A model generated the notes under the pieces. It was not told the origin of the DNA, did no database searches, and saw nothing but the letters and a program-made list of their open reading frames with translations. Position numbers and translations under genes: made by a program. Source: an uncultured bacterium (GTDB taxonomy: Bacteria > Cyanobacteriota > Vampirovibrionia > Gastranaerophilales > Gastranaerophilaceae). From it: a stretch of DNA of 64,000 nucleotides. Numbering within the stretch: position 1 is the stretch's first letter; every line of letters starts with the position of its first letter. This document shows, piece by piece, positions 32,860-42,220 of this stretch. The stretch is taken from the NCBI GenBank assembly GCA_950022695.1, contig CATLLN010000001.1, forward strand, positions 62,001-126,000. Direction: 5' to 3'.

Positions 32860-33321
32860 ATGAAAAATAATATTTGGTTTATTATTGCGTGTGTTCTTGT
32901 TTTTTGCGTTGGTTACAATATGAACGATGTTGCTGTTTCTTTCCCGAAATACAAAGTCGCAGTAATTGATGTTCCGACAGTTTTGTCAAATTCAAGTGAA
33001 ATTCAAGAGCTGAAACGCTTGCAGGATAAAGATATGGAAGAATTAAATATTCTTATCTCAAAAGCCCAAAATGAATTATTGAACGAACCTGATAAATCTA
33101 AACTTCTTCAAAAAGAAGCGGCATACAGGAAGCAAATAGAAACAAAGAAAAAAGAAATTGACGAGAAATATAATTCTAAACTCGCAAAAATTAATGACAA
33201 TATCAAAAATGTCATAAATAAAGAAGCCCAGAAATCAAATTATAATCTTGTATTACCAACAGGAATGGTTATTTCCGGCGGTGAAGATATCACAGATAAC
33301 GTGGTTAAAAAGATGAAATAA
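32860..33321 (+). CDS. OmpH/Skp-like periplasmic protein
   Basis: 153 aa. An N-terminal membrane or signal segment (WFIIACVLVFCVGYNM) is followed by the strand KVAVIDVPTVLSNSSEIQEL, then a long coiled coil (about residues 50-115, Lys/Glu-rich), and a final strand YNLVLPTGMVISGGEDITDN. This is the jellyfish layout of Skp: beta body plus helical tentacles. The likely role is a holding chaperone for outer membrane proteins. The signal may stay uncleaved. It converges with lipA. Confidence 0.8.
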   Translation: MKNNIWFIIACVLVFCVGYNMNDVAVSFPKYKVAVIDVPTVLSNSSEIQELKRLQDKDMEELNILISKAQNELLNEPDKSKLLQKEAAYRKQIETKKKEIDEKYNSKLAKINDNIKNVINKEAQKSNYNLVLPTGMVISGGEDITDNVVKKMK

Positions 33322-33322
33322 A

Positions 33323-34165
33323 TTAAGCAAGGCTTGCCGCATTATAAGAACTTCTGACAAGCGGCCCAATTTGATGACGGGTTATTCCGACTGATGCGGC
33401 AAGTTCCTTCAATTTATCATACTCTTCCGGTTTATAGTATTTTGCAACCGGAAGATGGGCTTTTGACGGCTGAATATATTGACCAATTGTCAAAATATCA
33501 CAGCCGCAAGTTTGTAAGTCTTTTAAAGTTTCTTCTATTTGTTCAAAAGTTTCACCTAAACCTATCATAAGTCCTGATTTTGTTTCTATCTTGCTGTTTT
33601 CCTTTATGTACTTCAAGACTTCGAGTGAATTATCATAATTCCCTTGAGGTCTTGCTGTTTTAAATATAGCTCTTACTGTTTCTATATTGTGGTTGAAAAC
33701 ATCCGGACGGGCGTTTATTATTGTATCAAGTGCTGATTTGTTATTTTTAAAATCAGGTGTAAGAATCTCGATTTTTGTGTTCGGTAAAGTTTTTCTGATT
33801 TGATAAATACACTGCGCAAAATGTTCAGCCCCGCCGTCTTCTAAATCATCACGCGTAACAGATGTGATTACTGCATATTTTAATCCTAAATCCTTTACTG
33901 CTTTTGCAATGTGTTCAGGCTCATTTGAATCAAGCGGCTGCGGTTTTTCGCAGGAAATATTGCAGTAGCGGCAGTTTCTGGTGCAGACATTTCCCATAAT
34001 CAAAAATGTTGCTGTATTTTTTGTATAACATTCGTTTTTGTTAGGACATCTCGCATTTTCACAGACGGTGTTCAGGCAGTTGTGTTTTAAGATTTTTCTT
34101 ACATTTCTTGTTGTATCTGTGTCAATTATCGGTCTTTTTAAATATTCGGGTAATCTTTCGCGCAT
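33323..34165 (-). CDS. lipA: lipoyl synthase
   Basis: Radical SAM enzyme that inserts two sulfurs into octanoyl domains. The auxiliary cluster CENARCPNKNEC lies near residue 35, the SAM cluster CTRNCRYCN near residue 61, VTSVTRDDLEDGGA in the middle and the C-terminal RSSY serine. 280 aa. It ends two bases from the convergent OmpH-like gene. It is the second sulfur-inserting radical SAM enzyme in the window besides bioB. Confidence 0.96.
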   Translation of the reverse strand: MRERLPEYLKRPIIDTDTTRNVRKILKHNCLNTVCENARCPNKNECYTKNTATFLIMGNVCTRNCRYCNISCEKPQPLDSNEPEHIAKAVKDLGLKYAVITSVTRDDLEDGGAEHFAQCIYQIRKTLPNTKIEILTPDFKNNKSALDTIINARPDVFNHNIETVRAIFKTARPQGNYDNSLEVLKYIKENSKIETKSGLMIGLGETFEQIEETLKDLQTCGCDILTIGQYIQPSKAHLPVAKYYKPEEYDKLKELAASVGITRHQIGPLVRSSYNAASLA

Positions 34166-34279
34166 TTTTATTTCCTTTTTGTTTTTTATAATTATATAAC
34201 AAATTTTTTCATGTTTGATTTTTATATGATTAAGTTATATAAGTATATTATCAGGATAAAATATAATAGGAGTAACTAA

Positions 34280-34636
34280 ATGAAAAAATTAGCATTATTA
34301 CTAACATTAATTTCGTTAACATCAGTGTCTGCGATTGCAGCAGAACCTCTATTACTAGAACCGCTTAGTCCTGCAGTTTTATCAGGAACAAAACCTGTTA
34401 CAATACCTGCACCGGATGCAAAAAATGGTGTACAAGTATCAGTTCCCGGGGCTACAGATGCAACTTTCACACCTGTAAGCCAGTTAAACCCGAATATGGT
34501 TCCACAAAATGCGGCAGCAGAAGGAAAACCTGTTCCTGAAAGACGTCAGCCAAAAGTTAAGGTTCAGACAAAACAAAGAAGTCAGGGAAATTCTTATTGG
34601 AATGCCGGCGGTAAAGGTACAAAATCATTCTTTTAA
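34280..34636 (+). CDS. small secreted protein, 118 aa
   Basis: Not recognised. It has a signal peptide (MKKLALLLTLISLTSVSAIA). The mature chain is Pro/Ala/Val-rich and apparently unstructured (PLLLEPLSPAVLSGTKPVTI), with a basic, Gln/Gly-rich tail (KVKVQTKQRSQGNSYWNAGG). AGGAG precedes the ATG, and TATAAT is just upstream. It ends at a shared terminator with tgt. Confidence 0.7.
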   Translation: MKKLALLLTLISLTSVSAIAAEPLLLEPLSPAVLSGTKPVTIPAPDAKNGVQVSVPGATDATFTPVSQLNPNMVPQNAAAEGKPVPERRQPKVKVQTKQRSQGNSYWNAGGKGTKSFF

Positions 34637-34640
34637 GCAG

Positions 34641-34666
34641 AAAAAACTTCCCGAAAGGGAAGTTTT

Positions 34667-34668
<2 letters not shown>
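34641..34668. terminator. bidirectional terminator between the 34280 gene and tgt
   Basis: AAAAAACTTCCC / GGGAAGTTTTTT with a GAAA loop. It overlaps the tgt stop codon region and has A/T runs on both sides, so it works in both directions. Confidence 0.93.
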
Positions 34669-35791
<1,123 letters not shown>

Positions 35792-35827
35792 TTATGATGG
35801 TATTTCTTTGCCTTGCCTAAAACTTCC

Positions 35828-35897
35828 TTGCGGAGCTGAATCATTGATATGACTTGGAAATAATTAGTCGCAATGATACCCCGTCCTGCCGAGGACT
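35828..35897 (-). repeat. dispersed repeat, copy R3 (supplies the ndk stop codon)
   Basis: On the minus strand it begins with the TAG stop of ndk (AGTCCTCGGCAGGACGGGG), continues TATCATTGCGACTAATTATTT-CCAAGTCA and ends TTCAGCTCCGCAAG. It aligns with R2 except that the CCTAAAGTAAGC section is missing. Confidence 0.65.
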
Positions 35898-36369
35898 AAT
35901 CGGCGTCTAAGCTTTCAATAACAAGTTCCGACATACATTTTCCTTCAGGGAAAAGCTCGTTTTCGTTGAAGTAGATTTTGATTTCTCTTTCAGCGCTTTC
36001 AACAGAATCAGAGCCGTGTACAATATTATATTCCATAACTTGTGCAAAATCTGCTCTGATTGTACCTACTTCTGCAGTATCAGGGTTTGTTGAGCCCATA
36101 ATATGACGAGAACCTGCTACAGCATTATAGCCCTGTACTACCATTGCAACGATTGGACCGCTTTGAATATATCTGATAAGTCTAGGATAGAAAGGTTTTC
36201 CTTCGTGTTCAGCGTAATGAGCTTTTGCTTGTTCATCTGTAACGTGAAGCATTTTTAACCCTATTACTTTATAGCCTTTGGTTTCAAATCTTTTAACAAT
36301 TTCACCGATTAAACCTCTTTGAACACCGTCAGGTTTTACTGCGATAAAGGTTCTTTCTTCTGTACGCAT
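35896..36369 (-). CDS. ndk: nucleoside diphosphate kinase
   Basis: Makes NTPs from NDPs. The N-terminus ERTFIAVKPDGVQRGLIGEI, the YQ-type ligand region HAEHEGKPFYPRLIRYIQSG and the active-site NIVHGSDSVESAERE (phospho-His near residue 118) are typical. 157 aa after taking the ATG at 36369 with GAGGAG upstream. The stop lies in repeat R3. Confidence 0.97.
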   Translation of the reverse strand: MRTEERTFIAVKPDGVQRGLIGEIVKRFETKGYKVIGLKMLHVTDEQAKAHYAEHEGKPFYPRLIRYIQSGPIVAMVVQGYNAVAGSRHIMGSTNPDTAEVGTIRADFAQVMEYNIVHGSDSVESAEREIKIYFNENELFPEGKCMSELVIESLDAD

Positions 36370-36428
36370 ATTTTTTCTCCTCTTCAAAATACAATATAAG
36401 CTGATTGTATCATAAAATTTTTATTTTG

Positions 36429-37517
36429 TTAATGTTTTAAAAACTTTTGGGTGATGAATTTATTTACCGGAGATTCGATAAAATAGTAAGTCAAGATTCC
36501 GATGACAATTGTGATAGCTAATTCACCCCAGAAACAAAGTGCCAGATGTGATTGTACAAAATCAAGATGTGGTTTGAATATTGTATATAAGATTGTGCAA
36601 AGTACTGCAGAATGCATCACATAAATACTGTATGAATACTGTCCGAGTTTTGCAAGGTATTTGTTATCCAGTAATCTTGATATAAATCCTTGTTTTACTA
36701 AAAATAAATAAAATAAGGTTGAAAAACAAATAATATAAGTCATTGCGGTTTTTCCCGGCAGCTTAGGGGAGAAAAACAGGTAATATGTAAAAAATCCTAC
36801 AAGTCCGAATTCGATTACAGATATGAATGCTTGAACTTTTTTTGTGCAATTCTGTAAAAATCCTGATTTATAAAACATTGCAATAAAGTATCCGACACCC
36901 AGTCCTGCAAGTCCTCTAAGAACACCGGTATTACAGAAGTAAAATACATTTTTAACAATGATGTTATATGAAAAATGATTAAAGTTGAGTATTGTTCCGT
37001 AACAAAATACAATAATAGAGGCTATAATTAGATTAAGGTATTTTTTATCAAAAATTTTATATATATAAAAGTAGAACAATGAGCACCAAAATAATACAGA
37101 AACGAACCATATTGTACCATTAATTGTTCCGCCGGTTATACTTGTTGGTGTAAAGCCAATCGAATGCATCAACGGTATTGTTAAAATATTTCCGTCATAT
37201 GAAAATTTTACATTAATTACTGGTGAAATTATTGCAGAAATAATTACTAAAAACCACACTAAAGGCGCAAGTCTTAGGAATCTTTTCTTGGCAAAGTCCA
37301 GAGTATCAGTTTCTTTTTTTATCCCTAGAAACATGAAAAATCCTGCAAGTATGAAAAAGAATTCAACAGCTATTGACCATAAATTAAATTTTGAAGATAC
37401 AAGTGCAGTAAAATCGTCTAACCCTGCCCATTTACAAATTTGGTGGCGTACAACAATTTGGACAGCTAATAAAAATCTTAAAAAATCTACATTATAAAAT
37501 CTTATTTTCTTTTCCAT
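36429..37517 (-). CDS. acyltransferase 3 family membrane protein
   Basis: About ten membrane segments. The N-terminal part matches the AT3 family (NVDFLRFLLAVQIVVRHQICK with the catalytic His-like residue, and FFFILAGFFMFLG). The end has YSYSIYVMHSAVLCTILY and FIESPVNKF. 362 aa. Such enzymes O-acylate polysaccharide or surface glycans. It is divergent from the XRE gene at 37656, and a palindrome lies in its promoter spacer. Confidence 0.88.
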   Translation of the reverse strand: MEKKIRFYNVDFLRFLLAVQIVVRHQICKWAGLDDFTALVSSKFNLWSIAVEFFFILAGFFMFLGIKKETDTLDFAKKRFLRLAPLVWFLVIISAIISPVINVKFSYDGNILTIPLMHSIGFTPTSITGGTINGTIWFVSVLFWCSLFYFYIYKIFDKKYLNLIIASIIVFCYGTILNFNHFSYNIIVKNVFYFCNTGVLRGLAGLGVGYFIAMFYKSGFLQNCTKKVQAFISVIEFGLVGFFTYYLFFSPKLPGKTAMTYIICFSTLFYLFLVKQGFISRLLDNKYLAKLGQYSYSIYVMHSAVLCTILYTIFKPHLDFVQSHLALCFWGELAITIVIGILTYYFIESPVNKFITQKFLKH

Positions 37518-37572
37518 ATGTGAATTGTCTATTCCTAATTATTTAATTTATTGAACTTTTAATACCTAATAT

Positions 37573-37602
37573 ATGATATAACAATACCTGTTATTATGTC
37601 AA
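37573..37602 (-). promoter_or_regulatory. promoter of the acyltransferase gene
   Basis: On the minus strand TTGACA (37602-37597) and TATCAT (37578-37573) are separated by 18 bases, about 55 bases before the ATG. Confidence 0.7.
37578..37594. promoter_or_regulatory. palindromic operator candidate
   Basis: ATAACA-atacc-TGTTAT, a perfect 6-5-6 inverted repeat inside the -35/-10 spacer of the acyltransferase promoter and about 50 bases upstream of the XRE promoter. Its layout equals that at 18130-18146. Confidence 0.6.
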
Positions 37603-37642
37603 TCGGCACTGATGATACCTTTTATTAGAGTGTTTGGGCGGA

Positions 37643-37648
37643 TATAAT
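37643..37648 (+). promoter_or_regulatory. leaderless -10 box of the 37656 XRE gene
   Basis: A perfect TATAAT ends seven bases before the ATG at 37656. No Shine-Dalgarno sequence is present. Confidence 0.65.
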
Positions 37649-37655
37649 ATAAAAC

Positions 37656-37976
37656 ATGGGTATGACTTTTCAACAAAAATTTGGTTTAAGGGTAAAAGAA
37701 ATACGTAAACGTAAAGGGCTAACACAGGAAAAACTTGCAGAAATGATAAGTATAGGCGTGCGTTCGCTTGTTAAAATTGAAACAGGAAACAGTTTCCCTT
37801 CCTGTGATACTCTGGAAAAGTTAATAAAAGCTTTAGATACTTCAAATATAGAAATTTTTGATTTTGAACACCTTCAGCCGGATAATGAATTACGAGAATT
37901 AATTATAGATATGATGGATTCAAATCCTAATAAGATTATTGATATTTATAAAGTTGTAAAAGCTTTGGTTGTTTAG
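37656..37976 (+). CDS. XRE-family transcriptional regulator
   Basis: 106 aa. The helix-turn-helix is GLRVKEIRKRKGLTQEKLAEMISIGVRSLVKIETG. The C-terminal part IFDFEHLQPDNELRELIIDM matches the regulator at 18222 (FFIIEHLQSREEL). It is divergent from the acyltransferase, with the palindrome between them. Its stop overlaps the convergent metallophosphatase stop by four bases. Expected to be translated from a leaderless transcript. Confidence 0.9.
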   Translation: MGMTFQQKFGLRVKEIRKRKGLTQEKLAEMISIGVRSLVKIETGNSFPSCDTLEKLIKALDTSNIEIFDFEHLQPDNELRELIIDMMDSNPNKIIDIYKVVKALVV

Positions 37977-39370
37977 TTTTCATTAATTTTGAAACTCGGA
38001 TATTCGCTGTTGCCGTTAAAGTTTTTTTCAGCTTGTTTCAAGGCTTCATAGAATAATTCGTTTAAAGCAATTTCTTTTCCGTTTTTAATAATTGTTGTTT
38101 TTGGTATGTTTTTTAAAATCTCAAACCCCTGTTCTCCTGCTCCTATATAGCGGTCAATTGTACAGGTGAATTTTTGGTCAGGATTTATCAAGTTTTGATT
38201 TTGGTCAAACAGATTTTTCCCATTTATTGTGATTTGAAGTATTTTATAGGAGTTGTCTTTTTTGTTACCTTGTCCTGTGATTGAGATGTTTTGTGAACAC
38301 TGTAAAAATCTTGAATTTCCGCGATCTTTCAGCATTCTGTATAAAAAAGCATTTTCAAAAACTTTTTTTAAATCTTTTGCAGTAATTTCTATTTTCTCAA
38401 TACTTGTAGAGGCACAAATTACACGTTCTATGTCATATTTTGTTATAAACGGACTATCCTCAAGCCTTAACGGATACATAGTAAACCCCGTAGAATGGAA
38501 CGCTATATCTGTTTCTCCTGCTTCTTTCATTTTATCTGAAATAAATGTTCCTAAAGGACAGGTGTCCGAGTATTTTTTTGTAAGATTTAAAACTCGTTTT
38601 ATTACAGGTTCTTTTAATTTTGTTTTTTGTTCATATTCTATTATCGGGATTTCGAATTCCGGAATAAATTGCAGTGAGTCAGCCGGGATGTTTTCAATTT
38701 TTTCTGATGTGATTTTGCACATTGAACGGGCAAACGAATACGGGTAAAAGATATTTCTTTCAAAATCCGGTTCTATAGGGGAATGTTCGTGCCCGCCTAT
38801 TATTAAATCAATTTGTGGAAATTTATCTTTTAGATTTTTGCTGTATGTGTACCAATGATGATTTAGGACGATAATTTTATCATACTCTTCATTTATTGAT
38901 TCAATTAGTTTTTCGAAGCTTTCTTCTGGCGGCGTTAGTTCATAGCCGAATTTTTTAGCACAAGAATTATTCAGACAAAATCCTGTGATGAGAATTTTTT
39001 CACTGTTTATGTGGATAATTTCGTATTCAGGTACAAATTTTGGTGAAAGATTTGCGCAAACAACTTTTATTCCTGTATTTTGGAATTTTTTAACAGTATC
39101 TTTTAAATACTCAAAATCGGATTTTTTGAATCCAAAGTCGTTGTTGCCTAAAGTTATAACAATCTCTGACTGCGGTAGTAATTCTTTAAGTTTCAAATAC
39201 GCGTTAACAGATAAATCTTTATCGTAAATCCCTTTGAATAAATCACCCGCATCAAGAATTAAAAAAGGTCTATTCAAATCCTTTTCAATGTTATAAATCC
39301 CGCTTAAAAGTCTGCTTAGATTTCTGCTTTCCTGATGAGAATCTGTTATTGCGTAAATATTGGTTGTCAT
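37973..39370 (-). CDS. 5'-nucleotidase/UDP-sugar hydrolase-type metallophosphatase
   Basis: Two-domain enzyme of 465 aa. The N-terminal calcineurin-like domain is IYAITDSHQ (D-x-H-like), ILDAGDLFKG, TLGNNDFGF (GNND), NHHW and GGHEHS (GHE/H). The C-terminal 5'-nucleotidase domain runs from about 250 (GTFISDKMKEAGETDIAFHS, then TCTIDRYIGAGEQGFE). There is no signal peptide, unlike the usual periplasmic members, so it is probably cytoplasmic. Divergent from uvrC. Confidence 0.85.
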   Translation of the reverse strand: MTTNIYAITDSHQESRNLSRLLSGIYNIEKDLNRPFLILDAGDLFKGIYDKDLSVNAYLKLKELLPQSEIVITLGNNDFGFKKSDFEYLKDTVKKFQNTGIKVVCANLSPKFVPEYEIIHINSEKILITGFCLNNSCAKKFGYELTPPEESFEKLIESINEEYDKIIVLNHHWYTYSKNLKDKFPQIDLIIGGHEHSPIEPDFERNIFYPYSFARSMCKITSEKIENIPADSLQFIPEFEIPIIEYEQKTKLKEPVIKRVLNLTKKYSDTCPLGTFISDKMKEAGETDIAFHSTGFTMYPLRLEDSPFITKYDIERVICASTSIEKIEITAKDLKKVFENAFLYRMLKDRGNSRFLQCSQNISITGQGNKKDNSYKILQITINGKNLFDQNQNLINPDQKFTCTIDRYIGAGEQGFEILKNIPKTTIIKNGKEIALNELFYEALKQAEKNFNGNSEYPSFKINEN

Positions 39371-39401
39371 AATATTATAATAGCAGAAAAAATCACCCTA
39401 T

Positions 39402-39409
39402 GGTATAAT
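39402..39409 (+). promoter_or_regulatory. extended -10 promoter of uvrC, leaderless
   Basis: TG-G-TATAAT (39402-39409 covers TGG and the hexamer less the last base run) ends six bases before the ATG at 39416, so transcription should start at the ATG. There is no Shine-Dalgarno sequence. Confidence 0.6.
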
Positions 39410-39415
39410 ATTTGT

Positions 39416-41086
39416 ATGAATGATAAGTTAAAAGAGAGTTTAAAGCTTTTGCCGTCTCTGCCGGGATGTTATATTTATTACAATTCCGACAACGAAATCA
39501 TTTACGTTGGGAAAGCAAAAATTCTAAAACGCCGTGTTATGTCTTATTTTAACCGTAAGCACCATGATAGCGTAAAGGTTAATGTTCTGGTCTCTCAGAT
39601 TGAGCGTTTCGAATATATAATTACAAATACTGAGGTCGAAGCTTTAATTCTTGAAAGTCATTTGATAAAAAAACACAAACCCCGTTATAATATTTTGTTA
39701 AAGGATGACAAAAAATATCCGTATTTTCTTATTACAAATGAGGATTTCCCGAGAATTTCCATTGTCAGAAAACGTAATATGAATCCTGAAAAAGGAAAGT
39801 ATTACGGACCTTACACAGATGTTCGCGCTATGCATTCCACTCTGGATTTTTTAAAAAAGATTTTTCCGCTCAAGCAATGCAAGTCACCTAAGTTTAAATC
39901 TCGTCCGTGTCTTTATTATCATATCGGGAAATGCCTTGCACCTTGTCAAAACCTTGTGACAAGTGAAGAATATAAAGCTATTGTTCACCAGGCGGAACTG
40001 TTTTTATCAGGTAAACAATCTGAACTTATGAAACAGCTTATGGAACAAATTCAAAGATATTCAGATAGCGAACAGTTTGAAAAAGCCGCAAAGCTTCGGG
40101 ATAGCTATCTTGACCTTAAAAAAACACTTGAAAAACAAAAAGTTGTGTATGAAAATACCAAGCTTAATGAAGATATAATATCTTTGGCGCATGAGGACGG
40201 AATCCTTGCTATTGTTATTATGATGATTAGAGAAGGACGGCTTATTGATAAAAAAGATTTTACATATGATGTAGAAGAAGAAGATAAAACCGAATTTTTT
40301 GCTACATTTTTCAAGGAATATTATAATACTTTAACTCTGGAATTTCCTGATAAAATCGTTTCTAATGAATTAGAAGCTGTTGGGGATAAAGCTTTGTATG
40401 AAGAGTGGCTGAATATAATTTCAGGGAAAAAGGTTAAAATAAGTTATGGTAAATCAACACAAGGAAAAGAACTTCAAACATTAGCCGATAAAAACTGCCG
40501 TGTTGTTCTTGATAATGCTAAACTGAAAAAAATGTCCAAAATCAATGAGGATTTTAATAATATTGGTTCTTATCTAAAAGAAAAATTAAAATTAAATAAT
40601 TTCCCGTATCGCATGGAATGTTACGATATTTCGCATATTCAGGGAACAAATACTGTTGCTTCTATGGTAACTTTTGTTAACGGATTAAGTAAAAAATCCG
40701 ATTACCGTAAATTTAAAATTAAAACAACAGAAGGCAAGCCTGATGATTTTCTTTCAATGAAAGAAGTTTTAACCCGAAGACTTTCTCGGCTTGGTGAAAA
40801 AGGTTGGGAAAAACCTGATTTAATAATAATTGACGGTGGCAAAGGGCAGTTATCAAGTGTTATGCAAATTGTTGAGGATATGGGAGTCTCCGGAATAGAT
40901 TTTGTCAGTCTTGCAAAACGTCAGGAAGAAGTTTTCCTTCCTCATCAGTCTAAATCTATTCTTTTACCCAGAGAATCCAGTGCATTGTTTTTAATTCAGC
41001 GTATAAGAGATGAAGCGCACAGGTTTGCAATTACATATCACAGAAAATTAAGATCTAAAAAAGCTGTCAGTCAGGATGGAAAATAA
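39416..41086 (+). CDS. uvrC: excinuclease ABC subunit C, C-terminally short
   Basis: Nuclease subunit of nucleotide excision repair. The GIY-YIG domain is at the N-terminus (GCYIYYNSDNEIIYVGKAK), then a cysteine-rich region (KSRPCLYYHIGKCLAPC), UvrB-binding motif near residue 205 (EQFEKAAKLRDSYLDL), and the RNase H-like domain (MECYDISHIQGTNTVASMV, IIIDGGKGQL, RDEAHRFAITYHRKLRSK). It stops about 10 residues after that domain. The C-terminal helix-hairpin-helix pair of usual UvrC (about 60 residues) is absent. 556 aa. Confidence 0.93.
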   Translation: MNDKLKESLKLLPSLPGCYIYYNSDNEIIYVGKAKILKRRVMSYFNRKHHDSVKVNVLVSQIERFEYIITNTEVEALILESHLIKKHKPRYNILLKDDKKYPYFLITNEDFPRISIVRKRNMNPEKGKYYGPYTDVRAMHSTLDFLKKIFPLKQCKSPKFKSRPCLYYHIGKCLAPCQNLVTSEEYKAIVHQAELFLSGKQSELMKQLMEQIQRYSDSEQFEKAAKLRDSYLDLKKTLEKQKVVYENTKLNEDIISLAHEDGILAIVIMMIREGRLIDKKDFTYDVEEEDKTEFFATFFKEYYNTLTLEFPDKIVSNELEAVGDKALYEEWLNIISGKKVKISYGKSTQGKELQTLADKNCRVVLDNAKLKKMSKINEDFNNIGSYLKEKLKLNNFPYRMECYDISHIQGTNTVASMVTFVNGLSKKSDYRKFKIKTTEGKPDDFLSMKEVLTRRLSRLGEKGWEKPDLIIIDGGKGQLSSVMQIVEDMGVSGIDFVSLAKRQEEVFLPHQSKSILLPRESSALFLIQRIRDEAHRFAITYHRKLRSKKAVSQDGK

Positions 41087-41087
41087 A

Positions 41088-41681
41088 TTATTTTCTTCGG
41101 AACATTGATTTTAGCATATCTTTTAAGCCTTTTTTAACCTGTTCAACTGTTTCCGGTTCATCTTCTACTGTTTCATCAACAGCAGATTCATGATGAAGAC
41201 TTTCTTCTACTGATAATAATTCTTCGTTATCTTCGTTTTCACTTTCGGTTTCTTCAGCTATTGGCATTGCAGCATTTAAAAGTTCTCTGAATTTTTGTTT
41301 GCGCGGTGTATCTTTTTTGGCTTCATCAGCTTCACCTTCAAGAGCGATTGCTTTATTTTCATCTTCAGCTTTAATTAAATCACTCATCGCAATATAAATT
41401 TCTCTCAAATCAGATATTACAGAATTGCCTCCAAGCCATTTTTTTACATATCTTTCATCCGGTCCGAGGCTGCCATCGGTTTTTGTACCTTCTTTGATGT
41501 TAAAAGTTGCTTCTGAAATCCCAATTGAGATAATAACATTAGGATAATGGAGTTTTGTTTCCATTCTTAATTTAAGGTTATTATATTTTGTTATGTTCAT
41601 GTTTGTAGAGTTGTGAGCATCTTGCTGGGATTTAATAATATATTGCTGTAACTTTGTGACAAGCTCGTGAAGTGTTTTCAT
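41088..41681 (-). CDS. uncharacterised protein, paralogue of the 41696 gene
   Basis: 197 aa, not recognised. The N-terminal half contains YNNLKLRMETKLHYPNVIIS, IGISEATFNIKEGTKTDGSLG and PDERYVKKWLGGNS. The C-terminal half is very acidic (ESENEDNEELLSVEESLHHE) and ends in a basic stretch. The same core is in the next upstream gene, so the two are tandem duplicates with different tails. It is last in the operon that starts with rimI. Confidence 0.75.
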   Translation of the reverse strand: MKTLHELVTKLQQYIIKSQQDAHNSTNMNITKYNNLKLRMETKLHYPNVIISIGISEATFNIKEGTKTDGSLGPDERYVKKWLGGNSVISDLREIYIAMSDLIKAEDENKAIALEGEADEAKKDTPRKQKFRELLNAAMPIAEETESENEDNEELLSVEESLHHESAVDETVEDEPETVEQVKKGLKDMLKSMFRRK

Positions 41682-41695
41682 ATATGAATCCTTAT

Positions 41696-42208
41696 TTACT
41701 TATTATTATCTATATCTTTTTTGAAACCTTTTAACCTGTTTCTTTTTCTTTGAAGTTCTTCTTGTTTAGTTGTATTGATACCTGTACCTGTCATATCAAC
41801 GCCTAAGTCTACATTTGCAGATTCTGCCCGTCTTAATCTTGCTGCAGCTGATGCTTTTTTATTAAGATCTTCGGATTCTTCGGCGGTTATGGCATCTTTT
41901 AATAATTTCCAGTGGCTCATTAATTCTTTATTGATGTTATTTCTTTCAATCCATCTTTTTACATAACCGTCTTCCGGTCCTAAGCCGCCTTCCATTTTCT
42001 TCCCGTCAATTATTGAAAAAACAGCTTCAGATATGCCTACAGTAACAAAAATATGTGGGTCAGAAAATGCTCTGGGATCCATAGATACTTTCAGGTTGTT
42101 ATATCTGTATGCATGACTTTTTGCATCCCCGTATTTGTCTGACATTGCTTTTATTAAAAATTCAATTAATGAATTATCAAATTTTGAAATGGATCTAGTT
42201 CTTGCCAT
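41696..42208 (-). CDS. uncharacterised protein, paralogue of the 41088 gene
   Basis: 170 aa, not recognised. The core YNNLKVSMDPRAFSDPHIFV, TVGISEAVFSIIDGKKMEGG and LGPEDGYVKRWIERNN matches the downstream gene at the same relative positions. The C-terminus is basic and helical (RKRNRLKGFKKDIDNNK). It lies 12 bases after the UPF0210 gene, in an operon with a stator-like ion channel pair. Confidence 0.75.
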   Translation of the reverse strand: MARTRSISKFDNSLIEFLIKAMSDKYGDAKSHAYRYNNLKVSMDPRAFSDPHIFVTVGISEAVFSIIDGKKMEGGLGPEDGYVKRWIERNNINKELMSHWKLLKDAITAEESEDLNKKASAAARLRRAESANVDLGVDMTGTGINTTKQEELQRKRNRLKGFKKDIDNNK

Positions 42209-42220
42209 TTTTATTTCCTT

